Origin: Nocardia beijingensis NBRC 16342
Lineage (GTDB): Bacteria; Actinomycetota; Actinomycetes; Mycobacteriales; Mycobacteriaceae
Length of the DNA: 64,000 nucleotides
Reading direction: 5' to 3'
Assembly: GCF_001612785.1 (NCBI RefSeq)
Contig: NZ_BDBC01000010.1
Coordinates: forward strand, 372,001-436,000
Part shown: piece after piece, positions 25,842 through 34,391 of the stretch
Numbering within the stretch: position 1 is the first letter of the stretch
Layout of the letters: every line of letters begins with the position of its first letter
The notes under the pieces: generated by a model
What the model saw: only the letters and a program-made list of their open reading frames with translations
What the model was told of the DNA's origin: nothing
The model's database searches: none
Translations under genes and position numbers: made by a program

Positions 25842-25856
25842 TAGACACTGTGTCTA
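25842..25856. promoter_or_regulatory. TetR operator TAGACAC-T-GTGTCTA
   Basis: A perfect 15-bp palindrome (7-bp arms, one central base) in the 213-bp divergent region between the TetR gene and the flavin monooxygenase operon. A partial GATAGACA copy lies about 20 bp to its left. Size and symmetry are typical of TetR-family dimers. Confidence 0.75.
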
Positions 25857-25952
25857 TCGAGTGTTACTTTGTTGCCTACGTCACTCCGGCGCGTGACCCG
25901 CGCCGGACGGTTCGGCCGTCACCGACGACGGCCTCCAGCACGAGGACAGTGA

Positions 25953-27320
25953 ATGACGTCAACCGCACTCCCCCGCGTCTGCGTGATCGGGGCAGGCCCG
26001 TCCGGGATCACCGCCGCCAAGCGCCTGAACGACTACGGCATCCCGTTCGACTGCTACGAGGCTTCCGACGAAGTCGGGGGCAATTGGTACTTCAAGAACC
26101 CCAACGGCATGTCGGCCTGCTACCAGAGCCTGCACATCGATACGTCCAAGTTCCGCTTGGCCTTCGAGGACTATCCCGCGCCCGACGAGTGGCCGGACTT
26201 CCCCCACCATTCGCAGCTGTTCCAGTACTTCCGCGACTACGTCGACCATTTCGGCATCCGCGATCGGATCCTGTTCAACACGAAGGTGACCGCCGCCGAG
26301 CGCGACGCGGACGGCCGCTGGGTGATCACCACCGGCGACGGGAGCACCAAGGATTACGACGCGCTCATCGTCTGCAACGGACACCACTGGGACCCCCGCG
26401 TCCCGGACTATCCGGGTGAATTCGACGGCACGCTGCTGCACAGCCACGCCTACAACGACCCCTTCGACCCGGTCGACATGCGCGGCAAACGCGTCGTCGT
26501 GGTCGGCATGGGCAACTCGGGCCTCGACATCGCCTCCGAGCTGTCGCAGCGGTTCATCGCCGCGAAGCTCTACGTCTCCGCCCGGCGCGGAGTCTGGGTG
26601 CTGCCGAAGTACGTCAACGGCAAGGTGGGGGACAAGCGCTCGATGCCGCGGTGGATGCCGCCGAAGCTCGGTCTCAAGCTCAAACAGCGTTTCGTGCGGA
26701 AGTTCCGGGGCAACATGGAGGACTACGGCCTGCCCAAGCCCGACCACCTGCCGTTCGAGGCGCATCCGTCGGCGAGCGAGGAGTTCCTGCACCGCGCAGG
26801 CTGCGGCGACGTCACGTTCAAGCCCGCGATCACCGCGCTGGAGGGCCCGCTGGTGCGCTTCGCCGACGGCAGCGCCGAGGAGGTGGACGTGATCGTCTGC
26901 GCCACCGGCTACCGCATCAGTTTCCCGTTCTTCTCCGATCCGGAACTGCTGCCCGACGCCGACAACCGTTTCCCGCTGTTCAAGCAGATGGTGAAGCCCG
27001 GCATCGACAATCTGTTCTTCCTCGGCCTGGCCCAGCCGCTGCCGACGCTGGTGAACTTCGCCGAGCAGCAGAGCAAGCTGGTCGCCGCCTACCTGACCGG
27101 CCGCTACCACCTGCCGCCCGCGGAGGAGATGCGGGCGGCCATGCGGTCGGCGGAATCGGCCAGGTCGGGCCGTTACTACGACTCGCCACGGCACACCATC
27201 CAGATCGAATTCGAACCGTACGTGCGGGACATGCAGCGGGAGCTGGCGCGCGGAGCGAAACGCGCCGCCGCCGCGGGGAACGCGCTGCCCGTTCCCGCTC
27301 GCACGCCCGAGCACGTGTGA
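25953..27320 (+). CDS. Flavin-containing monooxygenase (class B)
   Basis: 455 residues. FAD Rossmann motif GAGPSG at 13-18, then 'YEASDEVGGNWYFKNPNG'. The class-B FMO fingerprint FxGxxxHxxxY is met exactly by F157-D-G-T-L-L-H163-S-H-A-Y167. NADPH motif GMGNSG is at 185-190, and the late 'CATGY' motif is present. Such enzymes oxygenate nucleophilic N or S atoms, or ketones (Baeyer-Villiger type). The Tyr instead of Trp at the end of the fingerprint favours an FMO over a classical BVMO. It leads a six-gene run followed by an esterase 7 bp downstream, an alcohol dehydrogenase and an acyl-CoA ligase, a combination that suits oxidation of a ketone to an ester, hydrolysis, then oxidation and activation. 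Confidence 0.87.
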   Translation: MTSTALPRVCVIGAGPSGITAAKRLNDYGIPFDCYEASDEVGGNWYFKNPNGMSACYQSLHIDTSKFRLAFEDYPAPDEWPDFPHHSQLFQYFRDYVDHFGIRDRILFNTKVTAAERDADGRWVITTGDGSTKDYDALIVCNGHHWDPRVPDYPGEFDGTLLHSHAYNDPFDPVDMRGKRVVVVGMGNSGLDIASELSQRFIAAKLYVSARRGVWVLPKYVNGKVGDKRSMPRWMPPKLGLKLKQRFVRKFRGNMEDYGLPKPDHLPFEAHPSASEEFLHRAGCGDVTFKPAITALEGPLVRFADGSAEEVDVIVCATGYRISFPFFSDPELLPDADNRFPLFKQMVKPGIDNLFFLGLAQPLPTLVNFAEQQSKLVAAYLTGRYHLPPAEEMRAAMRSAESARSGRYYDSPRHTIQIEFEPYVRDMQRELARGAKRAAAAGNALPVPARTPEHV

Positions 27321-27327
27321 GGCGGCG

Positions 27328-28485
27328 ATGACCACCACCACGGGCACCGCCACCTCGGGATTCTGCGCCGAACGCTTCGCGCTCCTGCGCACGGAACTGG
27401 AGACCCGGCTCGCCTCCGGCGACGAGCTGGGCGCATCGATCTGCGTCACGGTCGACGGCGAAACGGTCGTCGACCTGTGGGGCGGCTACCGCGACCAGGA
27501 ACGCACCACGCCGTGGACCGAGGACACCTTGGTCAACGTCTTCTCCATCACCAAGACCATGACCGCGCTGAGCGCCCTGCTCCTGGTCGACCGCGGCGAA
27601 CTGGACGTGCACGCGAAGGTGGCCAGGTACTGGCCGGAATTCGCGGCGAACGGCAAGGGCGACATCGAGATTCGTCATCTGCTGGCGCACACCTCCGGCG
27701 TCTCCGGATGGCAGCCGCCGATCGAGCTCGCCGACATCTACGACGCCGAAGCGTCCGCCGCCCGCCTCGCGAGCCAGCCGCCGTGGTGGGAGCCGGGCAC
27801 CGCGTCGGGCTACCACGCGCTGGCCTACGGCCACCTGATCGGCGCGGTGATCCGCCGCGTCACCGGACGGTCGCTGGGCGAGTTCTTCGCCGAGGAACTG
27901 GCCGGGCCGCTGGGCGCGGATTTCCACATCGGCACCGGGCCCGAGCACCACGGGCGGATCGCGACCCTGATCCCGCCCGAGGTGCCGGAATTCGACCTGG
28001 CCGCGCTCGACCAGGACAGCGTGCTGGTCAAGACGCTCACCAGCCCGCTGCTCGACATCGCCGCGACGGCGAGCGCCGAGTGGCGGCAAGCCGAGATCGG
28101 CGCGGTGAACGGCCACGGCAACGCGCGATCGGTGGCGCGGGTGCAATCGCTGGTGTCCTGCGGCGGCGAACTCGACGGACGGCGATTGCTGTCGGAGCGG
28201 ACGATCGAGTCGATCTTCCAGCAGCAGTCCGACGGCGTCGATCTGGCGCTTCTGACGCCGCTGCGATTCGGCATCGGTTACGGTCTGCCGCAGCGGCAGA
28301 CCGCCCCGGAAGTGCCCGACGGCCGGGTGTGCTGGTGGGCCGGGTACGGAGGCGCGATGGTGGTCAACGACCTCGAGCACCGCACCACGTTCGCCTACGC
28401 CATGAACCGGATGGCGCCGGGGCTGATCGGCTCCGACCGCGCCGACGCCTATCTGCGCGCGACTTTCGCGGCGGTGCGCGGATGA
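27328..28485 (+). CDS. Beta-lactamase-family serine esterase/hydrolase (EstB-like)
   Basis: 385 residues of the serine beta-lactamase/penicillin-binding fold (PF00144). The nucleophile motif SxxK is S73-I-T-K76 in 'NVFSITKTMTALSAL'. A Tyr in 'ASGYHALAYGHLIG' (about 162) fits the second catalytic motif, and 'WWAGYGGAMVVND' replaces the KTG box, as in family VIII carboxylesterases. No signal peptide, so it is cytoplasmic. Known relatives hydrolyse esters rather than beta-lactams. Placed 7 bp after the flavin monooxygenase and overlapping the alcohol dehydrogenase by 4 bp (ATGA), it probably cleaves the ester made by the upstream enzyme. Confidence 0.83.
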   Translation: MTTTTGTATSGFCAERFALLRTELETRLASGDELGASICVTVDGETVVDLWGGYRDQERTTPWTEDTLVNVFSITKTMTALSALLLVDRGELDVHAKVARYWPEFAANGKGDIEIRHLLAHTSGVSGWQPPIELADIYDAEASAARLASQPPWWEPGTASGYHALAYGHLIGAVIRRVTGRSLGEFFAEELAGPLGADFHIGTGPEHHGRIATLIPPEVPEFDLAALDQDSVLVKTLTSPLLDIAATASAEWRQAEIGAVNGHGNARSVARVQSLVSCGGELDGRRLLSERTIESIFQQQSDGVDLALLTPLRFGIGYGLPQRQTAPEVPDGRVCWWAGYGGAMVVNDLEHRTTFAYAMNRMAPGLIGSDRADAYLRATFAAVRG

Positions 28486-29531
28486 TGCGGGCGCTACAGC
28501 TCACCGAGCCGGGTGTGCTGGAACTACGCGAGGTGCCGATTCCGCGGATCGGTCCCACTGATCTGTTGCTGCGCGTGGGCGCCGCGGGCATCTGCCATTC
28601 GGATCTGCACGTGCTGCACATCCCCTTCCGGATGCGCGAGGAGCCGCTGACCCTCGGCCACGAGATCGCGGGAACCATCGAAGCCGTCGGCGACGGAGTG
28701 GACGGCCGCAGGCCCGGCGAGCGCGGCATCGTGTATCTGTGCTGGTCGTGCGGGGTCTGCCGGGAGTGCGCCGCAGGCAACGAGAACGTGTGCCTGGCCG
28801 CGGGACGCACCGCCATGCCACCGTGTCCCGGGCTCGGGCCGGACGGCGGGATGGCCGACTACGTCCGGGTTCCGGCCAGTTCGTTCGTGCCGATCGGCGA
28901 CCTCGACTTCGCCGAGGCCGCGCCGCTGGCCGATGCCGCGCTGTCGAGCTATCACGCCATCCGCGACGCTCGTGATCGGCTGGGGCCGGGGTCGGTGGCG
29001 GTGGTCGTCGGGATCGGCGGGCTCGGCCACCTCGCGGTGCAGATCCTGGCCGCGACCACCGCGGCAACCGTGCTGGCCGTGGACGTGAGCGCCGAGAAGC
29101 TGGAACTCGCCGCGCGGTGCGGCGCCGCGGAAGGACTCGTCGCGAGCGGCGGCACCGCGAGCGAGATCCTCGCGCGGACCGGGGGCCGGGGCGCGGACGC
29201 GGTGTTCGACTTCGTCGGCGTCGATGCGACCGCGCGCCTGGCGGTGGACTCGGTGGCGCCCAACGGGGCGTACCGCATGGTCGGCCTCGGCGGCGGCGCG
29301 CCGGAGATCACGGCGGCCCCCGCCACCGGCGCGGGGTGGCCGTGGGGCGCCACGGTGCGAAAAACCTATGGCGGCACCAGATCCGACCTGATCGATTCCG
29401 TAGCGCTGGCCGCGGCGGGCAAGCTGCGCGCCGAGGTGGAGCGCTACCCGCTGGCCGAAGGACGCGCCGCCGTCGACCGGTTGGAGCGCGGGCTGGTCAC
29501 CGGGCGCGCGGTGCTGGTCCCCGAACCGTGA
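28482..29531 (+). CDS. Zinc-dependent alcohol dehydrogenase (MDR family)
   Basis: 349 residues from ATG 28482, overlapping the esterase stop (ATGATG). Catalytic zinc ligands are in '[14 protein letters not shown]' and '[13 protein letters not shown]'. The structural zinc loop carries four Cys ('[18 protein letters not shown]'). The Rossmann motif is '[18 protein letters not shown]' followed by '[14 protein letters not shown]', with Asp at the tip indicating NAD+ preference. Reaction: alcohol to aldehyde or ketone. In the operon it would oxidise the alcohol released by the esterase. Ends 37 bp before the acyl-CoA ligase. Confidence 0.86.
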   Translation: MMRALQLTEPGVLELREVPIPRIGPTDLLLRVGAAGICHSDLHVLHIPFRMREEPLTLGHEIAGTIEAVGDGVDGRRPGERGIVYLCWSCGVCRECAAGNENVCLAAGRTAMPPCPGLGPDGGMADYVRVPASSFVPIGDLDFAEAAPLADAALSSYHAIRDARDRLGPGSVAVVVGIGGLGHLAVQILAATTAATVLAVDVSAEKLELAARCGAAEGLVASGGTASEILARTGGRGADAVFDFVGVDATARLAVDSVAPNGAYRMVGLGGGAPEITAAPATGAGWPWGATVRKTYGGTRSDLIDSVALAAAGKLRAEVERYPLAEGRAAVDRLERGLVTGRAVLVPEP

Positions 29532-29568
29532 CGAATCATCCCTGCGCAGTGACGAGGAAGTATCCGAT

Positions 29569-31218
29569 ATGACAAAGGCCATCGACCAGCAGGCGTTCGT
29601 GGCGCAGGCCGCGAGCAGGCTCACCGGACCCGGCGGTCGCTTCGAGATGGTGGTCGAGGACGTGCTCGGCGCACCGATGCCGGTGGTGCGCCACCGCAAG
29701 TCCTCGCTGCGGGAAGTGCTCGTCGCCGCGACCGCGCACGGCGATCGGGACTACCTGGTCACCGCGGACCGGACGATGTCGTTCACCGAGCACGCCGCCG
29801 CGGTCGCCGCACTGGCCACGGCCCTGCGCGACCGGTTCGGCGTCGGCAAGGGCGACCGCGTGGGCATTCTCGCCGCGAACACCCCCGAGTGGGTGCTCAC
29901 GTTCTGGGCGGCCCAAGCGCTCGGCGCGATCGCGGTGGGTTACAACGCGTGGTGGGCGCCGCGTGAGATCGCCTACGGCGTCGAGCACACCAGCCCCACC
30001 GTGCTCGTCGTCGACGCGAAACGCGCGGCGCTGGTGGCGGAGCTGGATCTGCGGGTTCCGGTGCTCACCATGGAGCACGATGTGCCGACGCTGCTGGCCG
30101 AATACCGCACCGAGGATCTGCCCGAGGCCGACATCGACGAAGACGATCCGGCGGTGATCCTGTACACCAGCGGCACCAGCGGACGCCCCAAAGGCGCGGT
30201 GCACTCGCACCGGAACCTGGTGGCCGTCACCGACTATCACGCGTTCAACGACGCGCTGGCCGCCGCGCTCACCGGGGCGGCCGAACTGCCGAGCGGGCGG
30301 CGTTTCCTGCTCACCTCGCCGCTGTTCCACATCGCCAGCCTGCACAACCTGGTGGTGCCCCGGCTGGTCACCGGCGACGCGGCGGTGATCCACCAGGGAT
30401 CGTTCGACGCCGACCGGGTGCTGCGGCTGATCGAGGCGCAACGGGTCACCAACTGGGGCGCCATGCCCACCATGGCGACCAGGATGCTCGAACTGGACCT
30501 GTCCGGCTACGACCTGTCCTCGCTGGCCGCTTTCTCCCTGAACTCGGCGCCGTCGTCTGCCGCGCTACAGCAGAAATTGCGCGATCAGCTGCCCGTCGCC
30601 CGCAATGCGCTGGTGACCAGCTACGGACTCACCGAGTGCAGCACCGCCGCGACGCTGGCGAGCCCGGCCGAGCTGGCGGCCTACCCGGACACCGTTGGCC
30701 GCCCGGTGGTCGGGGTCACGCTGGAGATCCGCGACAGCGCGGGCAACACCCTCCCCGACGGCGCCGAAGGCGAGATCTGGCTGCGTAGCCCCTATGTGAT
30801 GCTCGGGTACTGGCAGGACGAGGCCGCGACCGCCGCGGCGATCACCGCCGACCGCTGGCTGCGTACCGGCGACATCGGCGTGCTGGAGGACGGCAGGCTG
30901 CGGCTGTCCGGGCGCCGTTCGGATCTGATCCTGCGCGGCGGGGAGAACGTCTATCCCACGGAGATCGAGCAGTGCCTCGAAGAGCATCCGGCGGTGCGCG
31001 AATGCGCGGTGCTCGGGGTCCCCGACGCCGACCTCGGACAGCAGGTCGCCGCCTTGGTCGTGGTCGAAAGCGCCACCGCGACCAGCGAAGCGGAGCTGCG
31101 GGCGTTCACCGCCGAGCGCCTCGCCTACTACAAGGTGCCCGCCCGCTGGCGGCTCACCACCACCGCACTACCGCGCAACGCGACCGGCAAGGTCGTGCGC
31201 GCCGATCTCGAGGTGTGA
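29569..31218 (+). CDS. Acyl-CoA ligase (AMP-dependent synthetase)
   Basis: 549 residues, ANL superfamily. P-loop '[17 protein letters not shown]', '[11 protein letters not shown]' at the adenylate site, '[20 protein letters not shown]' with the invariant Asp, hinge '[14 protein letters not shown]', and catalytic Lys in '[11 protein letters not shown]' near the C-terminus. It activates a carboxylic acid to its CoA thioester; the substrate is unknown but probably comes from the oxidation of the operon's alcohol or aldehyde. It is more distant from the two FadDs at 7-10 kb than they are from each other. The next gene starts 4 bp after its stop. Confidence 0.85.
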   Translation: MTKAIDQQAFVAQAASRLTGPGGRFEMVVEDVLGAPMPVVRHRKSSLREVLVAATAHGDRDYLVTADRTMSFTEHAAAVAALATALRDRFGVGKGDRVGILAANTPEWVLTFWAAQALGAIAVGYNAWWAPREIAYGVEHTSPTVLVVDAKRAALVAELDLRVPVLTMEHDVPTLLAEYRTEDLPEADIDEDDPAVILYTSGTSGRPKGAVHSHRNLVAVTDYHAFNDALAAALTGAAELPSGRRFLLTSPLFHIASLHNLVVPRLVTGDAAVIHQGSFDADRVLRLIEAQRVTNWGAMPTMATRMLELDLSGYDLSSLAAFSLNSAPSSAALQQKLRDQLPVARNALVTSYGLTECSTAATLASPAELAAYPDTVGRPVVGVTLEIRDSAGNTLPDGAEGEIWLRSPYVMLGYWQDEAATAAAITADRWLRTGDIGVLEDGRLRLSGRRSDLILRGGENVYPTEIEQCLEEHPAVRECAVLGVPDADLGQQVAALVVVESATATSEAELRAFTAERLAYYKVPARWRLTTTALPRNATGKVVRADLEV

Positions 31219-31222
31219 AGCC

Positions 31223-32971
31223 ATGTACGACACCATCATCGCCAACGGCCAATGGTTCGACGGCACCGGAGCGCCCTCGGCGATCCGGCACCTGGGCATC
31301 CGCGACGGGCGCGTCGCGACCGTCTCGGCCGACCCGATCGATGACCCCGACTGTCCGGACGTCGTGGACGCCACCGGCAAGTGGGTGATACCGGGGATGC
31401 TCGACATCCACACCCACTACGACGTGGAGGTGCTCCAGCATCCGGCGCTGACCGAATCGGTGCGGCACGGCATCACCACGGTGCTGCTCGGCTCGTGTTC
31501 GCTGTCGACCGTCCACGTCGACGCCTCCGACGCGGGCGACCTGTTCGCGCGGGTGGAGGCGATTCCGCGCAAGCACGTCCTCGCCGCGGTCGGCGAGCAC
31601 AAGACCTGGCGCTCGGCGCACGAATACGCGGCCGCCTTGGACCGGCTTCCGTTGGGCCCGAACGTCGCCGCGTTCATCGGTCATTCCGATATCCGCGCCG
31701 CGGAATTGGGTCTGGAGCGCGCGACCCGCAAGGACGTCCGGCCCGACGCCGCCGAACTGGCGGGGATGGAAGCCAAGCTGACCGAGGCGCTGGACGCCGG
31801 GTTCGTCGGCATGTCCTCCCAGCAGTTGCTGTTCGACAAACTCGACGGTGCGGTGTGCCGGTCGCGCACCCTGCCATCCACTTACGCGACCACCCGAGAA
31901 AGGCGCAGGCTCAACGCCATTCTGCGACGGCGCGGAGGGGCGTTGCAGGGTGGACCCGACGTGTCCCGGCCGCAGAGCCTGGTCACGATGGCGGCCAGTA
32001 GCCTCGGTCTGTTCCGCAGGCCGTTGAAGGTCAGTCTGCTCTCGGCCGCCGACCTCAAGGCCATTCCCGGCATCGTGCGCCTGTTCCCGCTGATCGCGCG
32101 GGTGCTGAACGCGCTGGGCGGCAACTTCCGCTGGCAGCATCTTCCGGTGCCCTTCGAGGTGTACGCCGACGGCATCGACCTGGTGGTGTTCGAGGAGTTC
32201 GGTTCCGGCGCCGAAGCACTGCACCTCGCCGACCAGGTGGACAAGCGCCGCGAACTGCTGCGGGACGAGCAGTACCGCCGTCGCTTCCGCAAGGACTACG
32301 ACAAGAAGTTCGGTCCCCGCGTGTGGCACCGCGATTTCTTCGACGCGCAGATCGTGGAGTGCCCGGATTCCAGCGTGATCGGCAAGACCTTCGGCGAGGT
32401 GGGCGCGCAGCGCGGCGCCCATCCGGTGGACGCGTTCCTCGACCTCGTGGTGGAGCACGGCACCAAGGTTCGCTGGCGCACCACGATCTCCAATCATCGA
32501 CCCGAGGTGCTCGATCGGCTCGCCGCCGACCCCGGCGTGCAACTGGGCTTCTCCGACGCCGGAGCGCATCTGCGCAATATGGCGTTCTACAACTTCGGGC
32601 TCCGCTTCCTGCGGCGCGTGCGCGACGCCGCGAACGCGGGCCGCCCGTTCCTGTCGGTGGAGCAGGCGGTGCACCGGCTCACCGGCGAACTCGCGGACTG
32701 GTACGGCCTGGACGCCGGGCACCTGGGGGTGGGCGACCGGGCCGATGTCGTCGTGCTCGATCCGGCTCGCCTGGACGACTCGCTCGACGCCTACCACGAA
32801 TCCCCGATCGCGCCGTTCGACAACCTGTCGCGCATGGTGAACCGCAACGACGAGACTGTCACGGCGGTCTTCGTCGGCGGCGTGCCGGTATTCCGCGACG
32901 GCGCCCCCGCTCCGGTGCTCGGCGCCGAGCGGACCGGCCGGTTCCTGCGCGCGTCGACCGCCGCCGGATAG
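31223..32971 (+). CDS. Amidohydrolase-superfamily enzyme (N-acyl-D-amino-acid deacylase-like)
   Basis: 582 residues. TIM-barrel amidohydrolase with the early metal motif 'IPGMLDIHTHYDVEVLQHP' (HxH), a later His in 'ISNHRPEVLD', and the strand-8 Asp in 'LGFSDAGAHLRNMAFYN'. The C-terminal beta-sandwich ('HLGVGDRADVVVLDPARLDD') closes the usual split composite domain. The length and 'GPNVAAFIGHSDIR' segment fit the D-aminoacylase/N-acyl-D-amino-acid deacylase group, but members annotated this way often act on other amides or lactones. Co-transcribed with the acyl-CoA ligase (4 bp gap). Confidence 0.82.
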   Translation: MYDTIIANGQWFDGTGAPSAIRHLGIRDGRVATVSADPIDDPDCPDVVDATGKWVIPGMLDIHTHYDVEVLQHPALTESVRHGITTVLLGSCSLSTVHVDASDAGDLFARVEAIPRKHVLAAVGEHKTWRSAHEYAAALDRLPLGPNVAAFIGHSDIRAAELGLERATRKDVRPDAAELAGMEAKLTEALDAGFVGMSSQQLLFDKLDGAVCRSRTLPSTYATTRERRRLNAILRRRGGALQGGPDVSRPQSLVTMAASSLGLFRRPLKVSLLSAADLKAIPGIVRLFPLIARVLNALGGNFRWQHLPVPFEVYADGIDLVVFEEFGSGAEALHLADQVDKRRELLRDEQYRRRFRKDYDKKFGPRVWHRDFFDAQIVECPDSSVIGKTFGEVGAQRGAHPVDAFLDLVVEHGTKVRWRTTISNHRPEVLDRLAADPGVQLGFSDAGAHLRNMAFYNFGLRFLRRVRDAANAGRPFLSVEQAVHRLTGELADWYGLDAGHLGVGDRADVVVLDPARLDDSLDAYHESPIAPFDNLSRMVNRNDETVTAVFVGGVPVFRDGAPAPVLGAERTGRFLRASTAAG

Positions 32972-33057
32972 TCCCAACTGCCCGCTCGGGCCGGTCCGCC
33001 CACGTAAAATCGCTGCTACCCGGCGGTTCGCTCGCCGGTGGTTCGCAGGGAGTCGGC

Positions 33058-33909
33058 GTGGACGTATTCGAACATCGGGGCAGGTCCGTGGTCTTCGACC
33101 GGACCGGCAACGGGTCACCGGTGGTGTTCCTGCACAACGCGGGCACGCAACGCCGCATCTGGGACGACCAGGTCGCGGCGCTGCGGGACGGGCACGAGGT
33201 CTTCGCGCTCGACCTGCCCGGCTACGGGCAATCCGATCGTCCCGCGACCGGCTACCGCCTGATCGACTACGTCGACATGCTGACGGCGTTCCTGGACGCT
33301 CACCGGCTCACCGATGTGGTGCTGATCGGCAACTGTCTCGGCAGCGCCACCTCGCTGCGCTACGCCATGGGGCATCCGGAGCGGGTGCGGGCGCTGGTGC
33401 TGATCAATCCGCTCACCTTGGACACCGTCAGTTCGGGGCAGTCGGCGGGCCTGGCCTGGTTGGACGCGCGGCTGCCGCTGGCGCCGCTGGCCCGGCGGAT
33501 CAGCCTGCCGAACCCGGTGGTCTCGCTGATCGTCGGCAATCAGCTCGGTCCCCGTGGCCGGGGCAGGCGCGACCAGCACGAGCCGCGGGTGCGGGCGCAC
33601 TGGACCGATCGGGGCAGGCTGGAAGCGCTGCACGGCTTGGTGCAGGATTTCCCGTCCTATCGCGCGTTGGACACCTTCCACCCACCCGCGGGTTTTCCGC
33701 CGATCTGCACGATCTGGGGGCGGCGCAACCGCGTCCTGTCGGCGAAGGCGGGCGGGCGGCTCAACCGCACGCTGCGCCCGCACACGGCGGTGGAATTACC
33801 GGACTGCGGTCATCTTCCGATGGTGGAGGCACCGGATCGGGTCGCTTCGATCGTCACCGGCTTCCTCGCCGCGATCGACTCGCCCCTGCGGAAGCCCGCC
33901 GGAGGCTGA
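33058..33909 (+). CDS. Alpha/beta-fold hydrolase
   Basis: 283 residues from GTG 33058 (CAGGGAGTC upstream). The oxyanion segment 'VVFLHNAGTQRRIWDDQV', 'LDLPGYGQSDRP', nucleophile-elbow motif G-N-C-L-G-S ('VVLIGNCLGSATSLRYA') and catalytic His in 'LPDCGHLPMVEAPDRV' identify the fold. The nucleophile position is occupied by Cys (GxCxG), unusual for plain esterases and reminiscent of dienelactone hydrolase-type or thioester-cleaving enzymes. Last gene of the run, 86 bp after the amidohydrolase. It contains a TTA leucine codon at 33796-33798, rare in this GC-rich DNA. Confidence 0.82.
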   Translation: MDVFEHRGRSVVFDRTGNGSPVVFLHNAGTQRRIWDDQVAALRDGHEVFALDLPGYGQSDRPATGYRLIDYVDMLTAFLDAHRLTDVVLIGNCLGSATSLRYAMGHPERVRALVLINPLTLDTVSSGQSAGLAWLDARLPLAPLARRISLPNPVVSLIVGNQLGPRGRGRRDQHEPRVRAHWTDRGRLEALHGLVQDFPSYRALDTFHPPAGFPPICTIWGRRNRVLSAKAGGRLNRTLRPHTAVELPDCGHLPMVEAPDRVASIVTGFLAAIDSPLRKPAGG

Positions 33910-33916
33910 ACCGCGT

Positions 33917-34201
33917 TCAGAGCGGAGCCGCGGTCGGGCAGAGTTCGGCGAAACTGGCCGAGTGCACGCCGCATCCGGCGCATTCGAACACCACGCCCAT
34001 GTCGAGCATCCAATGGATGCGGGTATGGCAGGTCTCGCAGAGGAAGTCCACGCCGGCCGGATGGCAGCAGGATCGTTTACGGATGAACCATTCCGCGCGA
34101 TGACGGCATGGCACCGAATCGAAGCGGAACGTGCACTTCGGCGCGACGGGCAACGCGGCGACGACGGCGTCGAAAGCCGTTGTGGCCGTAGGGGTGTTCA
34201 C
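33917..34201 (-). CDS. Small Cys-rich zinc-ribbon-like protein
   Basis: 94 residues from GTG 34201 (GGAAGG eight bases upstream). Eight cysteines: C23 and C32 near the N-terminus, the 'KRSCCHPAGVDFLCETCHTRIHW' stretch (CC, CxxC and H), 'ECAGCG' (CxxC) and a last Cys in 'ELCPT'. The pattern suggests one or two structural zinc sites. No family recognised. Its stop lies 7 bp from that of the convergent alpha/beta hydrolase. Confidence 0.7.
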   Translation of the reverse strand: MNTPTATTAFDAVVAALPVAPKCTFRFDSVPCRHRAEWFIRKRSCCHPAGVDFLCETCHTRIHWMLDMGVVFECAGCGVHSASFAELCPTAAPL

Positions 34202-34391
34202 AGCAGATACCTTCCGGCGGAGCAGGGCGGGAGAGCGAGCGGTGCGGCGGCGCCTTCACCCCCCAGATCGATTTCTCTCGATTAGCTGTTACCCGGATGA
34301 GGCGGCATTCACACGGCGGCGGACCGGCGTGTTTGGCCCCGAACCGCGCGGGAATCCGAATTGTGACGTCATCAATGGAAGGGGTTCTGTC

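Noticed and set aside
25959..27449. 496-codon minus-strand frame over the monooxygenase
   Set aside because: The plus strand encodes a complete FMO; the antisense frame is Gly/Arg/Val/His-rich with no motif.
31154..33118. 654-codon minus-strand frame over the amidohydrolase
   Set aside because: Antisense of a complete amidohydrolase; no ribosome binding site.
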